DNA of 64,000 nt from Pantoea latae (lineage in GTDB: Bacteria > Pseudomonadota > Gammaproteobacteria > Enterobacterales > Enterobacteriaceae). The stretch spans positions 62,001 to 126,000 of the forward strand of contig NZ_MWUE01000025.1 of assembly GCF_002077695.1 (NCBI RefSeq), given 5' to 3'. Positions 1-11,333 of the stretch are shown piece after piece. Within the stretch, counting starts at the first letter, position 1. Each line of letters opens with the position of its first letter. Made by a program: the position numbers and the translations under genes. The notes under the pieces are model-generated. The model was not told the DNA's origin. It did not search any database and saw only the letters and a program-made list of their open reading frames with translations.

Positions 1-590
1 CGCAGGCGCTGCAGCTGGAGGGGCAAACGGCGCTGCTGATGCGTCTGGCGCGCGCCTGGTCGCAGCCGGCGCAGCCGCTGGAAACCCTGTTCGCCCGGCT
101 TTTCACTCCGGCGGCGAAATACGCCGTCTGCAAGGCGGGCATGCCGTTCGTCGCCGAGGCGATGGAGGTGCTGGGCGGCGTAGGCTACTGCGAAGAGAGC
201 GAACTGCCGCGCCTCTATCGTGATATGCCGGTCAACAGCATCTGGGAGGGATCCGGCAACGTCATGTGTCTCGACGTGCTGCGGGTGCTGCGCAAGCAGC
301 CGGGCGTGATCGAGATGCTGGATGAGGAGTTCGGGGCGGTGAAGGGCGTTAATCGCCTGTTTGACGCAGCCTGGCGTCAGCTAAAACTGCGGCTTAGCCG
401 CCTGCAGGAGAGCCAGGCGCGCGACATCGCCCAGCGCCTGTTTTTGCTGGCGACGGGCGCGCAGCTGTTGAAATATGGTGAGCCGCCGCTGGCGGACGCC
501 TGGTGCCGGCAGTGGCTCGACGGTCGCGGCGTCCGTCCGCTAGAGAGCCTGGTGGCGGAACGCTTACTGCTGCGCGCCAGCGGTGGGTGA
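1..590 (+). CDS. aidB: AidB, acyl-CoA dehydrogenase-like alkylation response protein (3' part)
   Basis: The reading frame is open from the window edge, so this is the C-terminal third (about 195 residues) of a protein normally about 540 residues long. It carries the acyl-CoA dehydrogenase C-terminal signature with the segments AEAMEVLGGVGYCEE, LPRLYRDMPVNSIWEGSGN and LKYGEPPLADAW, which match E. coli AidB closely. AidB is a flavoprotein of the adaptive (Ada) response to DNA alkylation and binds DNA; its substrate is unsettled. The neighbours bsmA and yjfP are the same as in E. coli. The stop overlaps the convergent bsmA 3' end by 27 bp. The 5' end is outside the window. Confidence 0.95.
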   Translation, partial: QALQLEGQTALLMRLARAWSQPAQPLETLFARLFTPAAKYAVCKAGMPFVAEAMEVLGGVGYCEESELPRLYRDMPVNSIWEGSGNVMCLDVLRVLRKQPGVIEMLDEEFGAVKGVNRLFDAAWRQLKLRLSRLQESQARDIAQRLFLLATGAQLLKYGEPPLADAWCRQWLDGRGVRPLESLVAERLLLRASGG

Positions 591-890
591 CGCGCCGTAA
601 AGGATCGCCGTAGCGTACCAGTATCCCGGCGTGACCGTTTCATCCACCATAATCACCTGATAGTAGACCGCGCCGCGCTGGTTGGCCTCCGCCGCCAGCG
701 CGCGCTGCGCGTCATCCGGCGAACCCCGCACCTGCGTGCTGATGCTGCCGAGTCTCGGCAGGCCGGTACTCTGCGCGCGCGTAATTTCCTGCGCCTGATG
801 AGTGGGCGCAGGCGGTGGCTGCGGCGTGGTTTTCAGCGCCGAGCAGCCGCTCAGCAGCAGCGCCAGGGTCAGTAAGTAAGCGTAACGCAT
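564..890 (-). CDS. bsmA: BsmA (YjfO), DUF1471 lipoprotein, biofilm/peroxide resistance
   Basis: A 108-residue lipoprotein. Residues 1-16 form a signal peptide with lipobox LLLSGC, so Cys16 would be acylated. The mature part carries the YdgH/BhsA/McbA-type DUF1471 fold (GSPDDAQRALAAEANQRGAVYYQVIMVDE). E. coli BsmA, in the same place beside aidB, contributes to biofilm peroxide resistance. A good Shine-Dalgarno (GAGGAAAT) precedes the ATG. The gene is convergent with aidB and overlaps its last codons. The identification rests on family plus synteny. Confidence 0.9.
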   Translation of the reverse strand: MRYAYLLTLALLLSGCSALKTTPQPPPAPTHQAQEITRAQSTGLPRLGSISTQVRGSPDDAQRALAAEANQRGAVYYQVIMVDETVTPGYWYATAILYGASPTAGAQQ

Positions 891-946
891 AGGATTTCCT
901 CCAGAGGGACGGTGACATAAGTGTAAGTCACCGCCCCAAAAGCGGG

Positions 947-2878
947 TCAGGATTTCAGATGAAAGACGCTGACTAACTGCGTCAGGTGGTGGCCTTTGTG
1001 ACTCAGATTCTGCGCCGAGGCATCCGCCTGCGCCATCAGCTCGCTGTTTTCATGGGTCGCCTGGCTGATCTGGTTCATCGCCAGATTGACCTGGCCGATG
1101 CCCGCCGCCTGCTGCTGCGCCGCGACGTTGATCTCGCCCATCAGCGCCTGAACCTGCTCGATATGCGACACGATATGGGTCATGGCGTCGTGGGTCTGCT
1201 GCGACAGCTGATGCCCTTCCGAGACGTTGCTGATCGAGGTGGCGATCAAACCGTCGATCTCTTTCGCCGCCTGCGCGCTACGCTGCGCCAGCGCGCGCAC
1301 TTCCGCCGCCACCACGGCGAAGCCGCGGCCGTGCTCGCCGGCGCGCGCCGCTTCCACCGCGGCGTTCAGCGCCAGGATATTGGTCTGGAAAGCGATCGAT
1401 TCGATGACGTGCGTAATGTCGGCGATGCTCTGCGAAGAGACCTGAATGGCGGACATGGTGTTCACCGAGCGGCTCACCGTCTGGCTGCCGTGGCCCACCA
1501 GGCTGCTCGCTTCCGCCACCAGCGTCATCGCCTGGCGCAGGTTGTCCGCGGTGTGCTCGACCGTGGCGCCGAACTGCTCCATGCTCGCCGAGGTCTCCTC
1601 CACGCTGCTCGCCTGACGGCCAATTTGCTCGCTGATATTCAGGCTGCTGGCAGCGATGGTATCGGTGCCGTCGCTGATCTCCTGCGCGGCGGCACGCACC
1701 TGGCCGACAATCTTCTCCAGCCCGTCGCCGATGCCATTAATGGCGGTAATCAGCTGGCCCACTTCGTCGCGACGTCGGGTATCGAGGTGCACGCGCAGGT
1801 TGCCCGCCGCGTACTGCTCCGCCAGATGGATCACCTGCTGCAGCGGTTGAGTAATGGCGCGGCGGCTGTAGAACACAAAGCCCAGCGCAAAAAGCAGCAC
1901 CAGCGCCAGTCCGGTCAGCATAAAGAGATTGCGGCTGTGGGTAATCGGCGCCAGCAGGCTGTCGCGGCTCACTTCGCCGACCACAATCCACTCCCAGCCC
2001 GGCAGCTGCTGCCAGGCCAGCATTTTGCTCTCGCCGTCGATCTGCGCCTCCTGAATGCCCTGCGGCTGGCTCAGCAGCGCCTGCTGTACGCTGGCGTCCC
2101 AGCCCGGCTGTTGGCCTTCATGGCGCGCGTCAAACAGATAGCGGCCCTGCGCCGCGCCCGGCGCGCCGTTCAGCACAAAGAAATGGCCGCTGTCGCCCAG
2201 CTTGCGCGCCAGTACCTTGTCGCGCATCAGCGCGTACTGTTTATCGATCTGCACGCCGACGAACAGAATGCCAACCACCGCACCGGCGTCATCTTTCACC
2301 GGCTGATACTGGGTGATATAGCGATGGCCGAACAGCGTTGCCAGCCCGCGATAGATCTCGCCGCGGCTGACGCTTTTCCACGCCGCGCTGCTGCGGTCGA
2401 GACGGGTGCCGATGGCGCGGCTGCCATCCTCTTTTTTCAGCGAGGTGGAGATACGGTAAAAGTCGTCGCCGTCACGCACAAAGATGGTAGAGACGGCGGT
2501 GGTGCGCTGTAGAAAGTCATCCACCGCCACCTGATCGAGGTTCAGGGTTTTCAGTCCGGCGCGCAGCGTCGGGGTCGAGAACTCGCCCACCTGAATGCGC
2601 GCGCTGTCGTCGCGGCTAAAGCGCTGCGGCAGAAAGCTGGCAAACAGCTGGGTGTAGTTGTTGACCTCTTCGGTCAGGGTGGCGTTGAACATCGTTGCCA
2701 TTTCGCTAATGCCCTGCACCTGATTATGCATATCATCGGTGGCGAGGCTTTCCAGCTGGCGGGCTGCTGTGTGGCTTTGAGTCAGTGTCAGGACGAACAG
2801 CAGCAGCGCGACGCTGAGAGACGTCAGTACAGACAGCTTGACTCCAAGACTCATGGGGCTGAGAGAGAGACGCTTCAT
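947..2878 (-). CDS. Methyl-accepting chemotaxis protein with periplasmic Cache domain
   Basis: A 643-residue chemoreceptor. TM1 is at about 12-32, followed by a long periplasmic sensor of the fused Cache_3-Cache_2 type (about 40-315; note [20 protein letters not shown] and [11 protein letters not shown]). TM2 is at about 318-338, HAMP at about 340-392 and the cytoplasmic signalling hairpin at about 400-640, with the conserved tip [20 protein letters not shown]. Methylation-helix segments surround the tip. The C-terminus ends in [10 protein letters not shown] with no NWETF-like tether for CheR/CheB, so adaptation would depend on other receptors. The ligand cannot be told from sequence; Cache domains of this type often bind small organic acids or amino acids. 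It is monocistronic and not at this position in E. coli K-12. Confidence 0.93.
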   Translation of the reverse strand: MKRLSLSPMSLGVKLSVLTSLSVALLLFVLTLTQSHTAARQLESLATDDMHNQVQGISEMATMFNATLTEEVNNYTQLFASFLPQRFSRDDSARIQVGEFSTPTLRAGLKTLNLDQVAVDDFLQRTTAVSTIFVRDGDDFYRISTSLKKEDGSRAIGTRLDRSSAAWKSVSRGEIYRGLATLFGHRYITQYQPVKDDAGAVVGILFVGVQIDKQYALMRDKVLARKLGDSGHFFVLNGAPGAAQGRYLFDARHEGQQPGWDASVQQALLSQPQGIQEAQIDGESKMLAWQQLPGWEWIVVGEVSRDSLLAPITHSRNLFMLTGLALVLLFALGFVFYSRRAITQPLQQVIHLAEQYAAGNLRVHLDTRRRDEVGQLITAINGIGDGLEKIVGQVRAAAQEISDGTDTIAASSLNISEQIGRQASSVEETSASMEQFGATVEHTADNLRQAMTLVAEASSLVGHGSQTVSRSVNTMSAIQVSSQSIADITHVIESIAFQTNILALNAAVEAARAGEHGRGFAVVAAEVRALAQRSAQAAKEIDGLIATSISNVSEGHQLSQQTHDAMTHIVSHIEQVQALMGEINVAAQQQAAGIGQVNLAMNQISQATHENSELMAQADASAQNLSHKGHHLTQLVSVFHLKS

Positions 2879-3033
2879 AAAATACCTTTAGGTCGGTTTA
2901 CGGGATATACGATTAACGGCATCGGCAGCAAAAGGTTTACCCCCTAAAAAGGGCAGTAGATTTGTGAAGCGGTTCGCAGATTAACGCCGCGGCGCGTAAA
3001 CTCAGCGGAGTTAACAAAAAGAGCGGGGCAGGC

Positions 3034-3783
3034 ATGATTGAACTGAATACGGAAAGGCTGGCGGGCATTGAGGTGCTGCATGCCGCGCCGGCGGGCCAGC
3101 GTCACGCGCCGCTGCCGACGGTGCTGCTTTATCATGGCTTCACCTCCTCGAAAGAGGTGTATGCCTATCTGGCCGTGGCGCTGGCGCAGGCGGGCTTTCG
3201 CGCCGTGATGCCCGACGCTGACCTGCACGGCGCGCGCGACAACGGCAACGACGCGCTGCGGCTGTCGCGCTTTTGGCAGATTCTGCAGCGCAATATCGAC
3301 GAGCTGCCGCAGCTGGAGAGCGCGCTGCGCGCCGCGAATCTGGTCGACGGCGACCGCTTCGGCGTGGCGGGCGCCTCGCTGGGCGGCATGACCGCGCTGG
3401 GCGCGATGGCGCGCTATCCGCATATCCGCAGCGTCGCCTGCCTGATGGGATCGGGCTACTTTATGTCTCTTAGCCGTTCGCTGTTTCCGCCGCTGCGCGT
3501 CGGCTCGCCGGAGGAGCAGGCGCAGTTCGATCGGCTGATGGCGCCGCTGGCGGCTTACGATCCCAGCGCCAGACTGGAGACGCTGGCGAACCGGCCGCTG
3601 CTGCTGTGGCACGGCGAAGCGGACGAGGTGGTGCCCTTCGCCGAAACGGCGCGGCTGGTAGAGGCGCTGCAGGCAAACGGAGAGGCAGAGAACATGACCT
3701 TTTTCTCAGAGGGGGGCATCGGCCACAAAATCACCCCTTTCGCGCTGCGCGCGCTGGTGGATTTCTTCAAGGCGCAGCTGTAG
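3034..3783 (+). CDS. yjfP: YjfP, alpha/beta-hydrolase esterase
   Basis: A 249-residue cytosolic alpha/beta hydrolase matching E. coli YjfP, a carboxylesterase active on short acyl esters. The nucleophile elbow is GASLGG with Ser115. The likely acid is Asp197 in HGEADEVVPF, and the likely general base is His231 in GGIGHKITPF. The oxyanion-hole motif is YHGFTSSKE near the N-terminus. It sits between the chemoreceptor and rpsF, as yjfP does relative to aidB and rpsF in E. coli. Confidence 0.92.
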   Translation: MIELNTERLAGIEVLHAAPAGQRHAPLPTVLLYHGFTSSKEVYAYLAVALAQAGFRAVMPDADLHGARDNGNDALRLSRFWQILQRNIDELPQLESALRAANLVDGDRFGVAGASLGGMTALGAMARYPHIRSVACLMGSGYFMSLSRSLFPPLRVGSPEEQAQFDRLMAPLAAYDPSARLETLANRPLLLWHGEADEVVPFAETARLVEALQANGEAENMTFFSEGGIGHKITPFALRALVDFFKAQL

Positions 3784-3829
3784 CGCAGCCGGGCTGGCGG
3801 CGCGCCGTCAGCCCGTTGCCCTGCAGAGA

Positions 3830-4036
3830 TTACAACTGATTCGACAACCGCTGCGCCGCGCTGGTGGTGGCGCTGGCGTGCGTACTGCCCGGCGCGTCCA
3901 GTCGATTGACGTAGACATAGCCTGAGGCCGCTTTGCTGCTGTTACTTCTCATCTGCTGCGCACAGTCAGTCTGGCTGGCAAGGGCGGGTGGAGACAGGAA
4001 GAGACCCAGTAAAGTGGCGACGACGAACGTTTTCAT
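3830..4036 (-). CDS. Small exported protein of unknown function
   Basis: A 68-residue protein that I do not recognise. A signal peptide (MKTFVVATLLGLFLSPPALA) with an AxA cleavage site is followed by a mature peptide of about 48 residues rich in Ser, Ala and Thr, with one Cys (DCAQQM) and the segment GYVYVNRLD. A clear Shine-Dalgarno (GAGGAG, 7 nt before ATG) supports translation, so I take it as real. The tail of yjfP and a 370-bp region upstream of rpsF flank it. No catalytic motif is visible. Confidence 0.65.
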   Translation of the reverse strand: MKTFVVATLLGLFLSPPALASQTDCAQQMRSNSSKAASGYVYVNRLDAPGSTHASATTSAAQRLSNQL

Positions 4037-4245
4037 GCTCGACTCCTCACTGATGGGAACACACTCTGCGACGGCGGAGAGAAGACTCGCAGCGTCATGA
4101 GTAAGTTTAGTGCCTGCCGTCGCCGATGCCAGACGGCAACGCTGAACGCCTTAATCAGTAAAATTGATGAAGTTATGCGCAAGCTGTTGAATTTTTGGTC
4201 ATAGCAAAGAAAGCCGCATTAAACGCGATTTAATGAAATGTGCGC

Positions 4246-4274
4246 TTGAGTTTAGACAGCGACGCCAGTATGAT
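4246..4274 (+). promoter_or_regulatory. Sigma-70 promoter of the rpsF operon
   Basis: TTGAGT (4246-4251) and TATGAT (4269-4274) are separated by exactly 17 bp. Transcription would start near 4281, giving a leader of about 130 nt before rpsF. Confidence 0.65.
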
Positions 4275-4344
4275 TACGCGTCAATTTTTCAGCTGCATTC
4301 AGGGGCGCGTTACATTCAATGAATGTTTCACGACCTATAACGTT

Positions 4345-4805
<461 letters not shown>

Positions 4806-4811
4806 TCATTC

Positions 4812-5361
<550 letters not shown>

Positions 5362-5388
5362 TCGGCAACTGTCCATTAACGACTTTAA

Positions 5389-5850
<462 letters not shown>

Positions 5851-5867
5851 TTTTACTCGGTAATGCG

Positions 5868-5896
5868 AAAAAGCCGGCCTTGTGCCGGCTTTTTTG
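5868..5896 (+). terminator. Intrinsic terminator of rpsF-priB-rpsR-rplI
   Basis: Stem AAAAAGCCGGC / GCCGGCTTTTT with a CTTGT loop and a T-run. The A-tract makes it usable in the reverse direction for the convergent ytfB. Confidence 0.9.
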
Positions 5897-5910
5897 TTTT
5901 TGCCGCCGCG

Positions 5911-6582
5911 CTACTGAGCGCGTATAAAGGTGCCGTCCGGCTGGCGAGTAAACAGCACCGGGCCGTTCGCGCCATCCACCGTCAGTCCCGTCACCACGCC
6001 CTGTCCATTCTGCCTGATCTTCACCTGCTGGCCGCTCTGCAGCGCGCTCAGCGGCTGGTCGTTGCCTTCCACGCGCGCCATGGCGAAGACGTCACCGACC
6101 GGCAGATTATTGTCGCGAAACAACTGCGCCAGCGTCTGGCCAGAGGCGATGGTATAGCTGCGCCACGCGCCCTGAGAATCCGCCTTCGGCGGCTGCGCGT
6201 TTTGCTGCGGCGCGTTCTGATCGACGATCTCCGCCTGCATCGGCACCTCTTTTTCGCCGCTCGCGGTCTGCGGGCGCTCAATCGGGTATTGCGGCGAGCT
6301 GGAGGGCCATAAAAAGGCCAGCAGCATCACCAGCAGGGCGATAACGATGCCGCGCCGGTGCGCCGGCGGCAGTGGACCCATCCAGCGCAGGGTGTCGGTA
6401 AAGTGCCAGATTTTACTCAGCCAGGCGGGCATGCGGGAAGGCGCGTCTGAAGCCATTCGTGAATCCTCCTCATCGCCAGCGGCGGTCGGCGGGGTAGCGG
6501 GCCGCCAGGCGAAGCGTTGGCGCAAAGTGCGCAAAGCGCGGGGTGCGCGCGTCCTGCGGCGTCTTGGGGCGATTTGGCCCAT
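5911..6582 (-). CDS. ytfB: YtfB, OapA-family septal protein with LysM-like domain
   Basis: An inner-membrane protein matching E. coli YtfB. A cytoplasmic N-terminal stretch carries the OapA_N motif (LRWMGPLPPAHRRGI), then one TM (IVIALLVMLLAFLWP), a variable linker, and a C-terminal OapA/LysM-like domain (WRSYTIASGQTLAQLFRDNNLP...VLFTRQPDGTFIRA). YtfB localises to the septum, binds glycans and contributes to cell division. Two starts are plausible. The ATG at 6582 (223 residues, AAGAAGAG upstream) adds a very basic RRRRTR extension. The ATG at 6456 (181 residues) has a stronger GAGGAGG and matches the E. coli start better. I kept the longer form because the frame stays open and its length is closer to the E. 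coli 212 residues. Confidence 0.82.
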   Translation of the reverse strand: MGQIAPRRRRTRAPRALRTLRQRFAWRPATPPTAAGDEEDSRMASDAPSRMPAWLSKIWHFTDTLRWMGPLPPAHRRGIVIALLVMLLAFLWPSSSPQYPIERPQTASGEKEVPMQAEIVDQNAPQQNAQPPKADSQGAWRSYTIASGQTLAQLFRDNNLPVGDVFAMARVEGNDQPLSALQSGQQVKIRQNGQGVVTGLTVDGANGPVLFTRQPDGTFIRAQ

Positions 6583-6797
6583 GTATCTCTCTTCTTTCAG
6601 TACTCTGGCAAAGATGGCCTTGAACCAGAGTTATAGTATGGGCAATGCGAGCGCGACGCGCCTGCCAGCCCGATGAAATATGACCTGCGTATTGTTTCTG
6701 TTTCAACGGCAAAAGTCATCTGCGCGCGCGGGATTTTACGCCGGCGGCCCGCGCTGTTATGCTGCCGGTTCAATTAGCGAAAGAGACAGGTATCAAG

Positions 6798-7418
6798 ATG
6801 ACGACCCCTTCATTCGACAGCGTCGAATCACAAGCAAGTTACGGAATCGGTTTACAGGTTGGCCAGCAGTTGCTGGAGTCCGGTCTGCAGGGACTTCAGC
6901 CGGAAGCGCTGCTCGCGGGCCTGCGCGACGCGCTGGAAGGGAATTCGCCGGCCGTGCCGGTTGACGTCGTGCATCGTGCGCTGCGCGAAGTGCATGAGCG
7001 CGCCGAAGGCGTACGTCGCGAGCGCGTCGAGGCGATGGCGGCCGAAGGTCAAACCTTCCTGGCGGAAAACGCCCAGCGTGAAGGCGTCAACAGCACCGAA
7101 TCGGGCCTGCAGTTCAGCGTGATCAAACAGGGCGATGGCCCGATCCCGTCACGTCAGGATCGCGTACGCGTCCACTACACCGGCAAGCTGATTGACGGCA
7201 CGGTGTTCGACAGCTCGGTTGTGCGCGGCGAACCGGCTGAATTCCCGGTCACCGGCGTGATCGCCGGCTGGATTGAAGCGCTGACGCTGATGCCGGTCGG
7301 CTCGAAGTGGGAGCTGACCATTCCGCACAACCTCGCCTACGGCGAGCGCGGCGCAGGCGCCTCCATTCCGCCATTCAGCACCCTGATCTTCGAAGTGGAG
7401 CTGCTGGAGATCCTGTAA
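6798..7418 (+). CDS. fklB: FklB (FKBP22), peptidyl-prolyl cis-trans isomerase
   Basis: A 206-residue FKBP-type isomerase. An N-terminal dimerisation domain (about 1-90, starting [21 protein letters not shown]) is followed by the FKBP domain (about 100-206; [61 protein letters not shown]). The start at 6798 agrees with E. coli and has GAGACAGG upstream; an open frame continues 13 codons further up without support. Known role: cytosolic proline isomerisation and chaperoning. Confidence 0.96.
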   Translation: MTTPSFDSVESQASYGIGLQVGQQLLESGLQGLQPEALLAGLRDALEGNSPAVPVDVVHRALREVHERAEGVRRERVEAMAAEGQTFLAENAQREGVNSTESGLQFSVIKQGDGPIPSRQDRVRVHYTGKLIDGTVFDSSVVRGEPAEFPVTGVIAGWIEALTLMPVGSKWELTIPHNLAYGERGAGASIPPFSTLIFEVELLEIL

Positions 7419-7440
7419 TCTCCGCTGCTTTTCATTACGC

Positions 7441-7468
7441 AAAAGCCAGCCCCTGGGCTGGCTTTTTT
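7441..7468 (+). terminator. Intrinsic terminator after fklB (bidirectional)
   Basis: AAAAGCCAGCCC CT GGGCTGGCTTTTTT, lying between the convergent fklB and cpdB. Confidence 0.9.
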
Positions 7469-7474
7469 ACGCCC

Positions 7475-9418
7475 CTATCGCGGCTGCAGATCCACGCGCC
7501 ACAGCGCAAAACCGATGGCGTCGCTGCCCTGCGGCTGCATCGGATACTGCGCATGGCTGCGGATAAACGCCGTCGCCTTGTCGCCCGGCGCGGTCTCAAA
7601 GCGAATATCGAGCGGCGCGCTGCTGCTAACCGGCGCCAGCCGCCAGTTGTTGTCCGCCTGTGGACGCACCTCGCCATGCGCCTTTGTCTCCGCGCTGATA
7701 TAGGCCGCCACTACCGCGCGGTTCTCATCGGGCGCGGCGAAGGCGATATGGCTATCGCCGGTGCCGGCAAATGTGCCGCCGTAGGCGCGATAGTTATTGG
7801 TGGCGACCAGAAAGGTGGCGTGCGGATCGATCGGCTTGCCCTGCCACGTCAGGTTTTTGATGCGCGAGGCGTCTGGATGGATCAGCCGGCAGTCGTTGTT
7901 GTAGCGCGCCGGCTGGGTAACGTCGATCTGATAGCTGACGCCGTCGATGACGTCGAAGTTGTAGGTGCGGAAGTCCCAGTTAATCAGCGACTGCGCATCG
8001 CGGCGCTGTGGATCGATTTGGTTAAACTGGCCGGCGGAGCACTCCAGCCACTCTTTGACCTCGGCGCCGCTGACTTTCAACACCACCAGCGTATTCGGGT
8101 AGAGATAAAGATCGGCGGCGTTGCGGAAGGTGAGGTCGCCTTTTTCCACTTCGGTATAGCTGGCAGGATCGTTTTTGCGCCCGCCCGCTTTAAACGGCGC
8201 GGCGGCGGAGAGCACCGGCAGGCGGCCAAGATCGGGATCGCCCTGAATAAAATGCTCGACGTAGGCGCGCTGCGCGTTATTGACGATCTGCACGGTGGGA
8301 TCGTCCTGCACCAGCGCGAGATAGCTGTACATCACGTCCGCCGATTTGCCGATCGGCTGCGCCACAAAGGTGCGCGTGGCGCGATGATCCTGTTCCAGCA
8401 CCTTCACCAGCGCCGGATCCTCCGCCGCCAGCGACTTTTTCTGCGCCGCGTCGTAAATCGGGCGCGCTTCCGCTTTGCGGTCGCTGACCTGCCAGCGGCC
8501 GTCGTCATGGGTCAGCACCAAATCCACCACGCCGAGATGATCGCCCCACATGCCGGGCATCACCGCCGCCACGCCGTTCAGCGTGCCTTTTTCCACGTCC
8601 GCGCCTTTGATAGCGGCAAACTCTTTGCTGGGGAAAACCGCGTGCGCGTGGCCGAACAGGATCGCATCGATCCCTTTCACCTGGCTCAGGTAGTAGACCG
8701 AGTTTTCCGCCATCGCGTGATAGGGCTCGCTGCTAAGGCCGGAATGGGGGATCGCCACCACCAGATCCGCGCCCTGAGCGCGCATCTGCGGCACATAGCG
8801 GCGCGCGGTTTCGGTGATGTCCTCGACGCGCACCTTGCCTTGCAGGTTCGCTTTATCCCACACCATAATCTGCGGCGGCGCGAAGCCGATAAAGCCAATC
8901 TTCAGCAGCTGGCTATTGCCGTCGCGATCCGTTACTTCAATGGGCTCTATCAGCCAGGGTGTAAACATCGGCTGGTTGGTTTTCAGATCGATAATATTGG
9001 CGTTAACGTAGGGAAAGCGCGCCCCCGCCAGCGCTTTGCGCAGGTAAGGCAGGCCGTAGTTGAATTCATGGTTGCCGAGGTTGCCGACGCTGTAATCAAG
9101 CGTATTGAGCGCCTTATAAACCGGATGGATCTCGCCCTGCTGCAGCCCCTTCGCCGCCATATAGTCGCCGAGCGGGCTGCCCTGAATAATATCGCCGTTA
9201 TCCACCAGCACGCTGTTCTTCACCTCCTGACGCGCGGCATGGATCAGCGTCGCGGTGCGCACCAGCCCGAACTTCTCGGTGGGGGCGTCTTTGTAGTAGT
9301 CGAAATCCATCATGTTGCTGTGCAGATCGGTGGTTTCCAGCAGACGAAGATCCACGGTGGCGGCGTGCAGGGCGGTTGAGAGGCCCAGCGCCAGAAAAGT
9401 CAGAGTCGGTTTAAACAT
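7475..9418 (-). CDS. cpdB: CpdB, periplasmic 2',3'-cyclic-nucleotide 2'-phosphodiesterase/3'-nucleotidase
   Basis: A 647-residue periplasmic enzyme. The signal peptide ends at about residue 19 (STALHA). The metallophosphatase domain has the metal motifs [33 protein letters not shown] and HSGLS, followed by GHAHAVFP. The C-terminal 5'-nucleotidase domain (about 370-620) includes [13 protein letters not shown] and [16 protein letters not shown]. It hydrolyses 2',3'-cyclic nucleotides and 3'-nucleotides in the periplasm, letting the cell use external nucleotides. AGGAG precedes the ATG. It lies beside cysQ, as in E. coli. Confidence 0.97.
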   Translation of the reverse strand: MFKPTLTFLALGLSTALHAATVDLRLLETTDLHSNMMDFDYYKDAPTEKFGLVRTATLIHAARQEVKNSVLVDNGDIIQGSPLGDYMAAKGLQQGEIHPVYKALNTLDYSVGNLGNHEFNYGLPYLRKALAGARFPYVNANIIDLKTNQPMFTPWLIEPIEVTDRDGNSQLLKIGFIGFAPPQIMVWDKANLQGKVRVEDITETARRYVPQMRAQGADLVVAIPHSGLSSEPYHAMAENSVYYLSQVKGIDAILFGHAHAVFPSKEFAAIKGADVEKGTLNGVAAVMPGMWGDHLGVVDLVLTHDDGRWQVSDRKAEARPIYDAAQKKSLAAEDPALVKVLEQDHRATRTFVAQPIGKSADVMYSYLALVQDDPTVQIVNNAQRAYVEHFIQGDPDLGRLPVLSAAAPFKAGGRKNDPASYTEVEKGDLTFRNAADLYLYPNTLVVLKVSGAEVKEWLECSAGQFNQIDPQRRDAQSLINWDFRTYNFDVIDGVSYQIDVTQPARYNNDCRLIHPDASRIKNLTWQGKPIDPHATFLVATNNYRAYGGTFAGTGDSHIAFAAPDENRAVVAAYISAETKAHGEVRPQADNNWRLAPVSSSAPLDIRFETAPGDKATAFIRSHAQYPMQPQGSDAIGFALWRVDLQPR

Positions 9419-9689
9419 GCATGCTCCTGCTGCAAAAAGGTAAGGCTCTCAAAGTAATGTAAAACAACGATGATGTGTCAGAGGAATACGTGATGGGATT
9501 CTCGTTTTAGCGGCTGAAACCGCTGAAAAGCGCGCGGCATGGCGCCAGGCCGCAATCTATGGTATTGATATTGTTAAAATATTGAGGGTTTAGCGCCTGG
9601 GAGGCCGGGCGGCAGCGCTGTAGCTGCTAAAATTTAACCGATGTGGCGCACGTTAACGCGTGCAGCAGCCACCGATCAGGAGGTGAACA

Positions 9690-10430
9690 ATGTTAGAGCA
9701 CATTTGCCAGCTGGCGCGCGAAGCGGGCAACGCGATCATGCTGATTTACGAGAAAGAAACGGCGATAGACGTTTCACGCAAATCCGACGACTCCCCGGTG
9801 ACCGCAGCAGATATCGCCGCGCACGATATAATTCTGCAGGGGCTGCGGCAGCTGACGCCGGAAGTGCCGGTGCTGTCGGAAGAAGATCCGCCCGCCTGGA
9901 GCGAGCGGCAGCAGTGGCAGCGCTACTGGCTGGTCGATCCGCTCGACGGCACCAAAGAGTTTATCAAGCGCAACGGCGAATTTACCGTCAACATCGCGCT
10001 GATCGATCAGGGCAAACCGGTGCTGGGCGTGGTCTATGCGCCGGCGCTCGACGTGATGTACTCTGCCGCCGACGGCAAGGCCTGGAAAGAAGAGGGCGGC
10101 CACAAGACGGCGATCCACGCCCAGGCGGCGCGACCGCCGCTGGTGGTGGTAAGCCGCTCTCACGCCGACGACGAACTGAAAGAGTATCTGAAGCAGCTGG
10201 GCGAGCATCAGACTGTCGCTATCGGCTCGTCGCTGAAATTCTGTCTGGTGGCAGAAGGCAAGGCGCAGCTCTATCCGCGCTTTGGGCCGACCAACATCTG
10301 GGACACCGGCGCGGGGCACGCCGTCGCGATGGCGGCGGGCGCGCACGTGCATGACTGGCAGGGCAAAACGCTGGACTATGCGCCGCGCGAATCTTTTCTT
10401 AATCCTGGCTTCCGCGTGTCGCTGTTCTGA
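9690..10430 (+). CDS. cysQ: CysQ, 3'(2'),5'-bisphosphate nucleotidase
   Basis: A 246-residue member of the inositol monophosphatase superfamily with the metal-binding motif [11 protein letters not shown] (Asp83 and Asp86), the upstream SEED and the C-terminal [15 protein letters not shown] motif. CysQ removes the 3' phosphate of PAP, the by-product of sulfate assimilation, giving AMP and preventing PAP inhibition. AGGAGGTG 7 nt before ATG fixes the start. It is divergent from cpdB, with a 270-bp gap that is AT-rich near 9560-9590. Confidence 0.97.
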   Translation: MLEHICQLAREAGNAIMLIYEKETAIDVSRKSDDSPVTAADIAAHDIILQGLRQLTPEVPVLSEEDPPAWSERQQWQRYWLVDPLDGTKEFIKRNGEFTVNIALIDQGKPVLGVVYAPALDVMYSAADGKAWKEEGGHKTAIHAQAARPPLVVVSRSHADDELKEYLKQLGEHQTVAIGSSLKFCLVAEGKAQLYPRFGPTNIWDTGAGHAVAMAAGAHVHDWQGKTLDYAPRESFLNPGFRVSLF

Positions 10431-10436
10431 TCAACA

Positions 10437-10461
10437 CGGGAGGCGCATGCCTCCCGTTTTC
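10437..10461. terminator. Intrinsic terminator between cysQ and ytfJ
   Basis: CGGGAGGCGCATGCCTCCCG followed by TTTT, in a 33-bp gap between convergent genes. Confidence 0.8.
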
Positions 10462-10463
10462 TG

Positions 10464-11018
10464 TTACTGCTTCAGCAGCGTCCGCACTAGATCGATCACC
10501 TGCGTCACCTCCTGCTGCGTCAGCGCGCCATCTTTCACAAAGCGCACGCGGCCGTTTTTATCCAGCACCACAATCGCCGAGCCGGCGTCCTGTAGCTGCC
10601 AGGCGTGTTTAACGTTGCCTTTGTTGTCGACGATAAACTGCGACCAGGGATACTGCTTCTTATTGCTCTCAATGCTGCTGCGCACGAACATGCCGGTGCC
10701 GGGGATGGCGTCGTCGGTGTTGACGATGGTGGTGGTCTGATAGCGGTCGTGCGGGAACTGCGCCGCTTTAATCGCCTCAATCACGGCGGCATTTTTCTCT
10801 TTAGCGGAGGAGCGTCCGGCAATATGCTGTATCACGCGCACCTTGCCCGCCAGCTGAGCGCTGTTCCAGCGCTTATAGCTGAAATCATCCTGCTGATAAA
10901 GCAGCTCGCCTTTATCGTCGACGCCGACCGCAGGCACGCGTTCATCCGGTTTCAGAACGTGGGCGAAAACCGCGCCGGGCAGTAGAACCAGCGCAAACAG
11001 GGCACAGGCGAGTCGCAT
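10464..11018 (-). CDS. ytfJ: YtfJ, thioredoxin-fold periplasmic protein
   Basis: A 184-residue protein whose signal peptide (MRLACALFALVLLPGAVFA) is followed by a thioredoxin-like fold of the YtfJ family (KVRVIQHIAGRSSAKEKNA, QTTTIVNTDDAIPGTGMFV, PWSQFIVDNKGNV). There is no CxxC motif, so redox catalysis is doubtful and its role is unknown. AAGGAGA upstream of the ATG at 11018 fixes the start; the frame is open 12 codons further up but lacks a binding site. It lies between cysQ and ytfK, as in E. coli. Confidence 0.93.
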   Translation of the reverse strand: MRLACALFALVLLPGAVFAHVLKPDERVPAVGVDDKGELLYQQDDFSYKRWNSAQLAGKVRVIQHIAGRSSAKEKNAAVIEAIKAAQFPHDRYQTTTIVNTDDAIPGTGMFVRSSIESNKKQYPWSQFIVDNKGNVKHAWQLQDAGSAIVVLDKNGRVRFVKDGALTQQEVTQVIDLVRTLLKQ

Positions 11019-11333
11019 AGTGAATCTCCTTGAGTGATCCGACCAGTTAGTCATTTTTCTGCAATAGTAAGCGGGGATGATGCGCCTGTCTTGTTGAGGT
11101 GTCAGGTTTGTTATCTATGACACAATTTATTAACAAGCTTGGATTTATACTGTGTTGGTGACGCGTGATAACAGACTATTCTGTAATGATGTGTCAACTC
11201 AGTAAAAAAGTTCAGCTTTCGGAACATTAACCCCGTTAAGTGTTCTATAGTTTACCGGCATTTGCGCTTCATGGGCTCGTACCGAACTTGGAAACGGCGA
11301 AGCGTATTTAAATATATACAGGAGTTAGACAGC
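11019..11333. promoter_or_regulatory. Divergent ytfJ/ytfK regulatory region
   Basis: A gap of 315 bp with no gene. It is AT-rich compared with its flanks and contains the dyad GTGTCA-N13-TGACAC (about 11098-11122). In E. coli ytfK is a Pho-regulon gene, and TGTCA-type half-sites are pho-box components, but the spacing here does not give a convincing pho box. Confidence 0.4.

Noticed and set aside
986..2512. Long open frame on the plus strand opposite the chemoreceptor
   Set aside because: It is fully antisense to a well-supported gene, rich in Arg, His, Gln and Ala as expected from GC-rich codon complement, and has no recognisable domain.
7307..9379. 690-codon plus-strand open frame across cpdB
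   Set aside because: It runs antisense to cpdB with shadow-type composition, and begins inside fklB; cpdB explains the sequence.
11098..11122. pho box before ytfK
   Set aside because: TGTCA half-sites are inverted, not direct 11-bp repeats, so a PhoB site is not supported.
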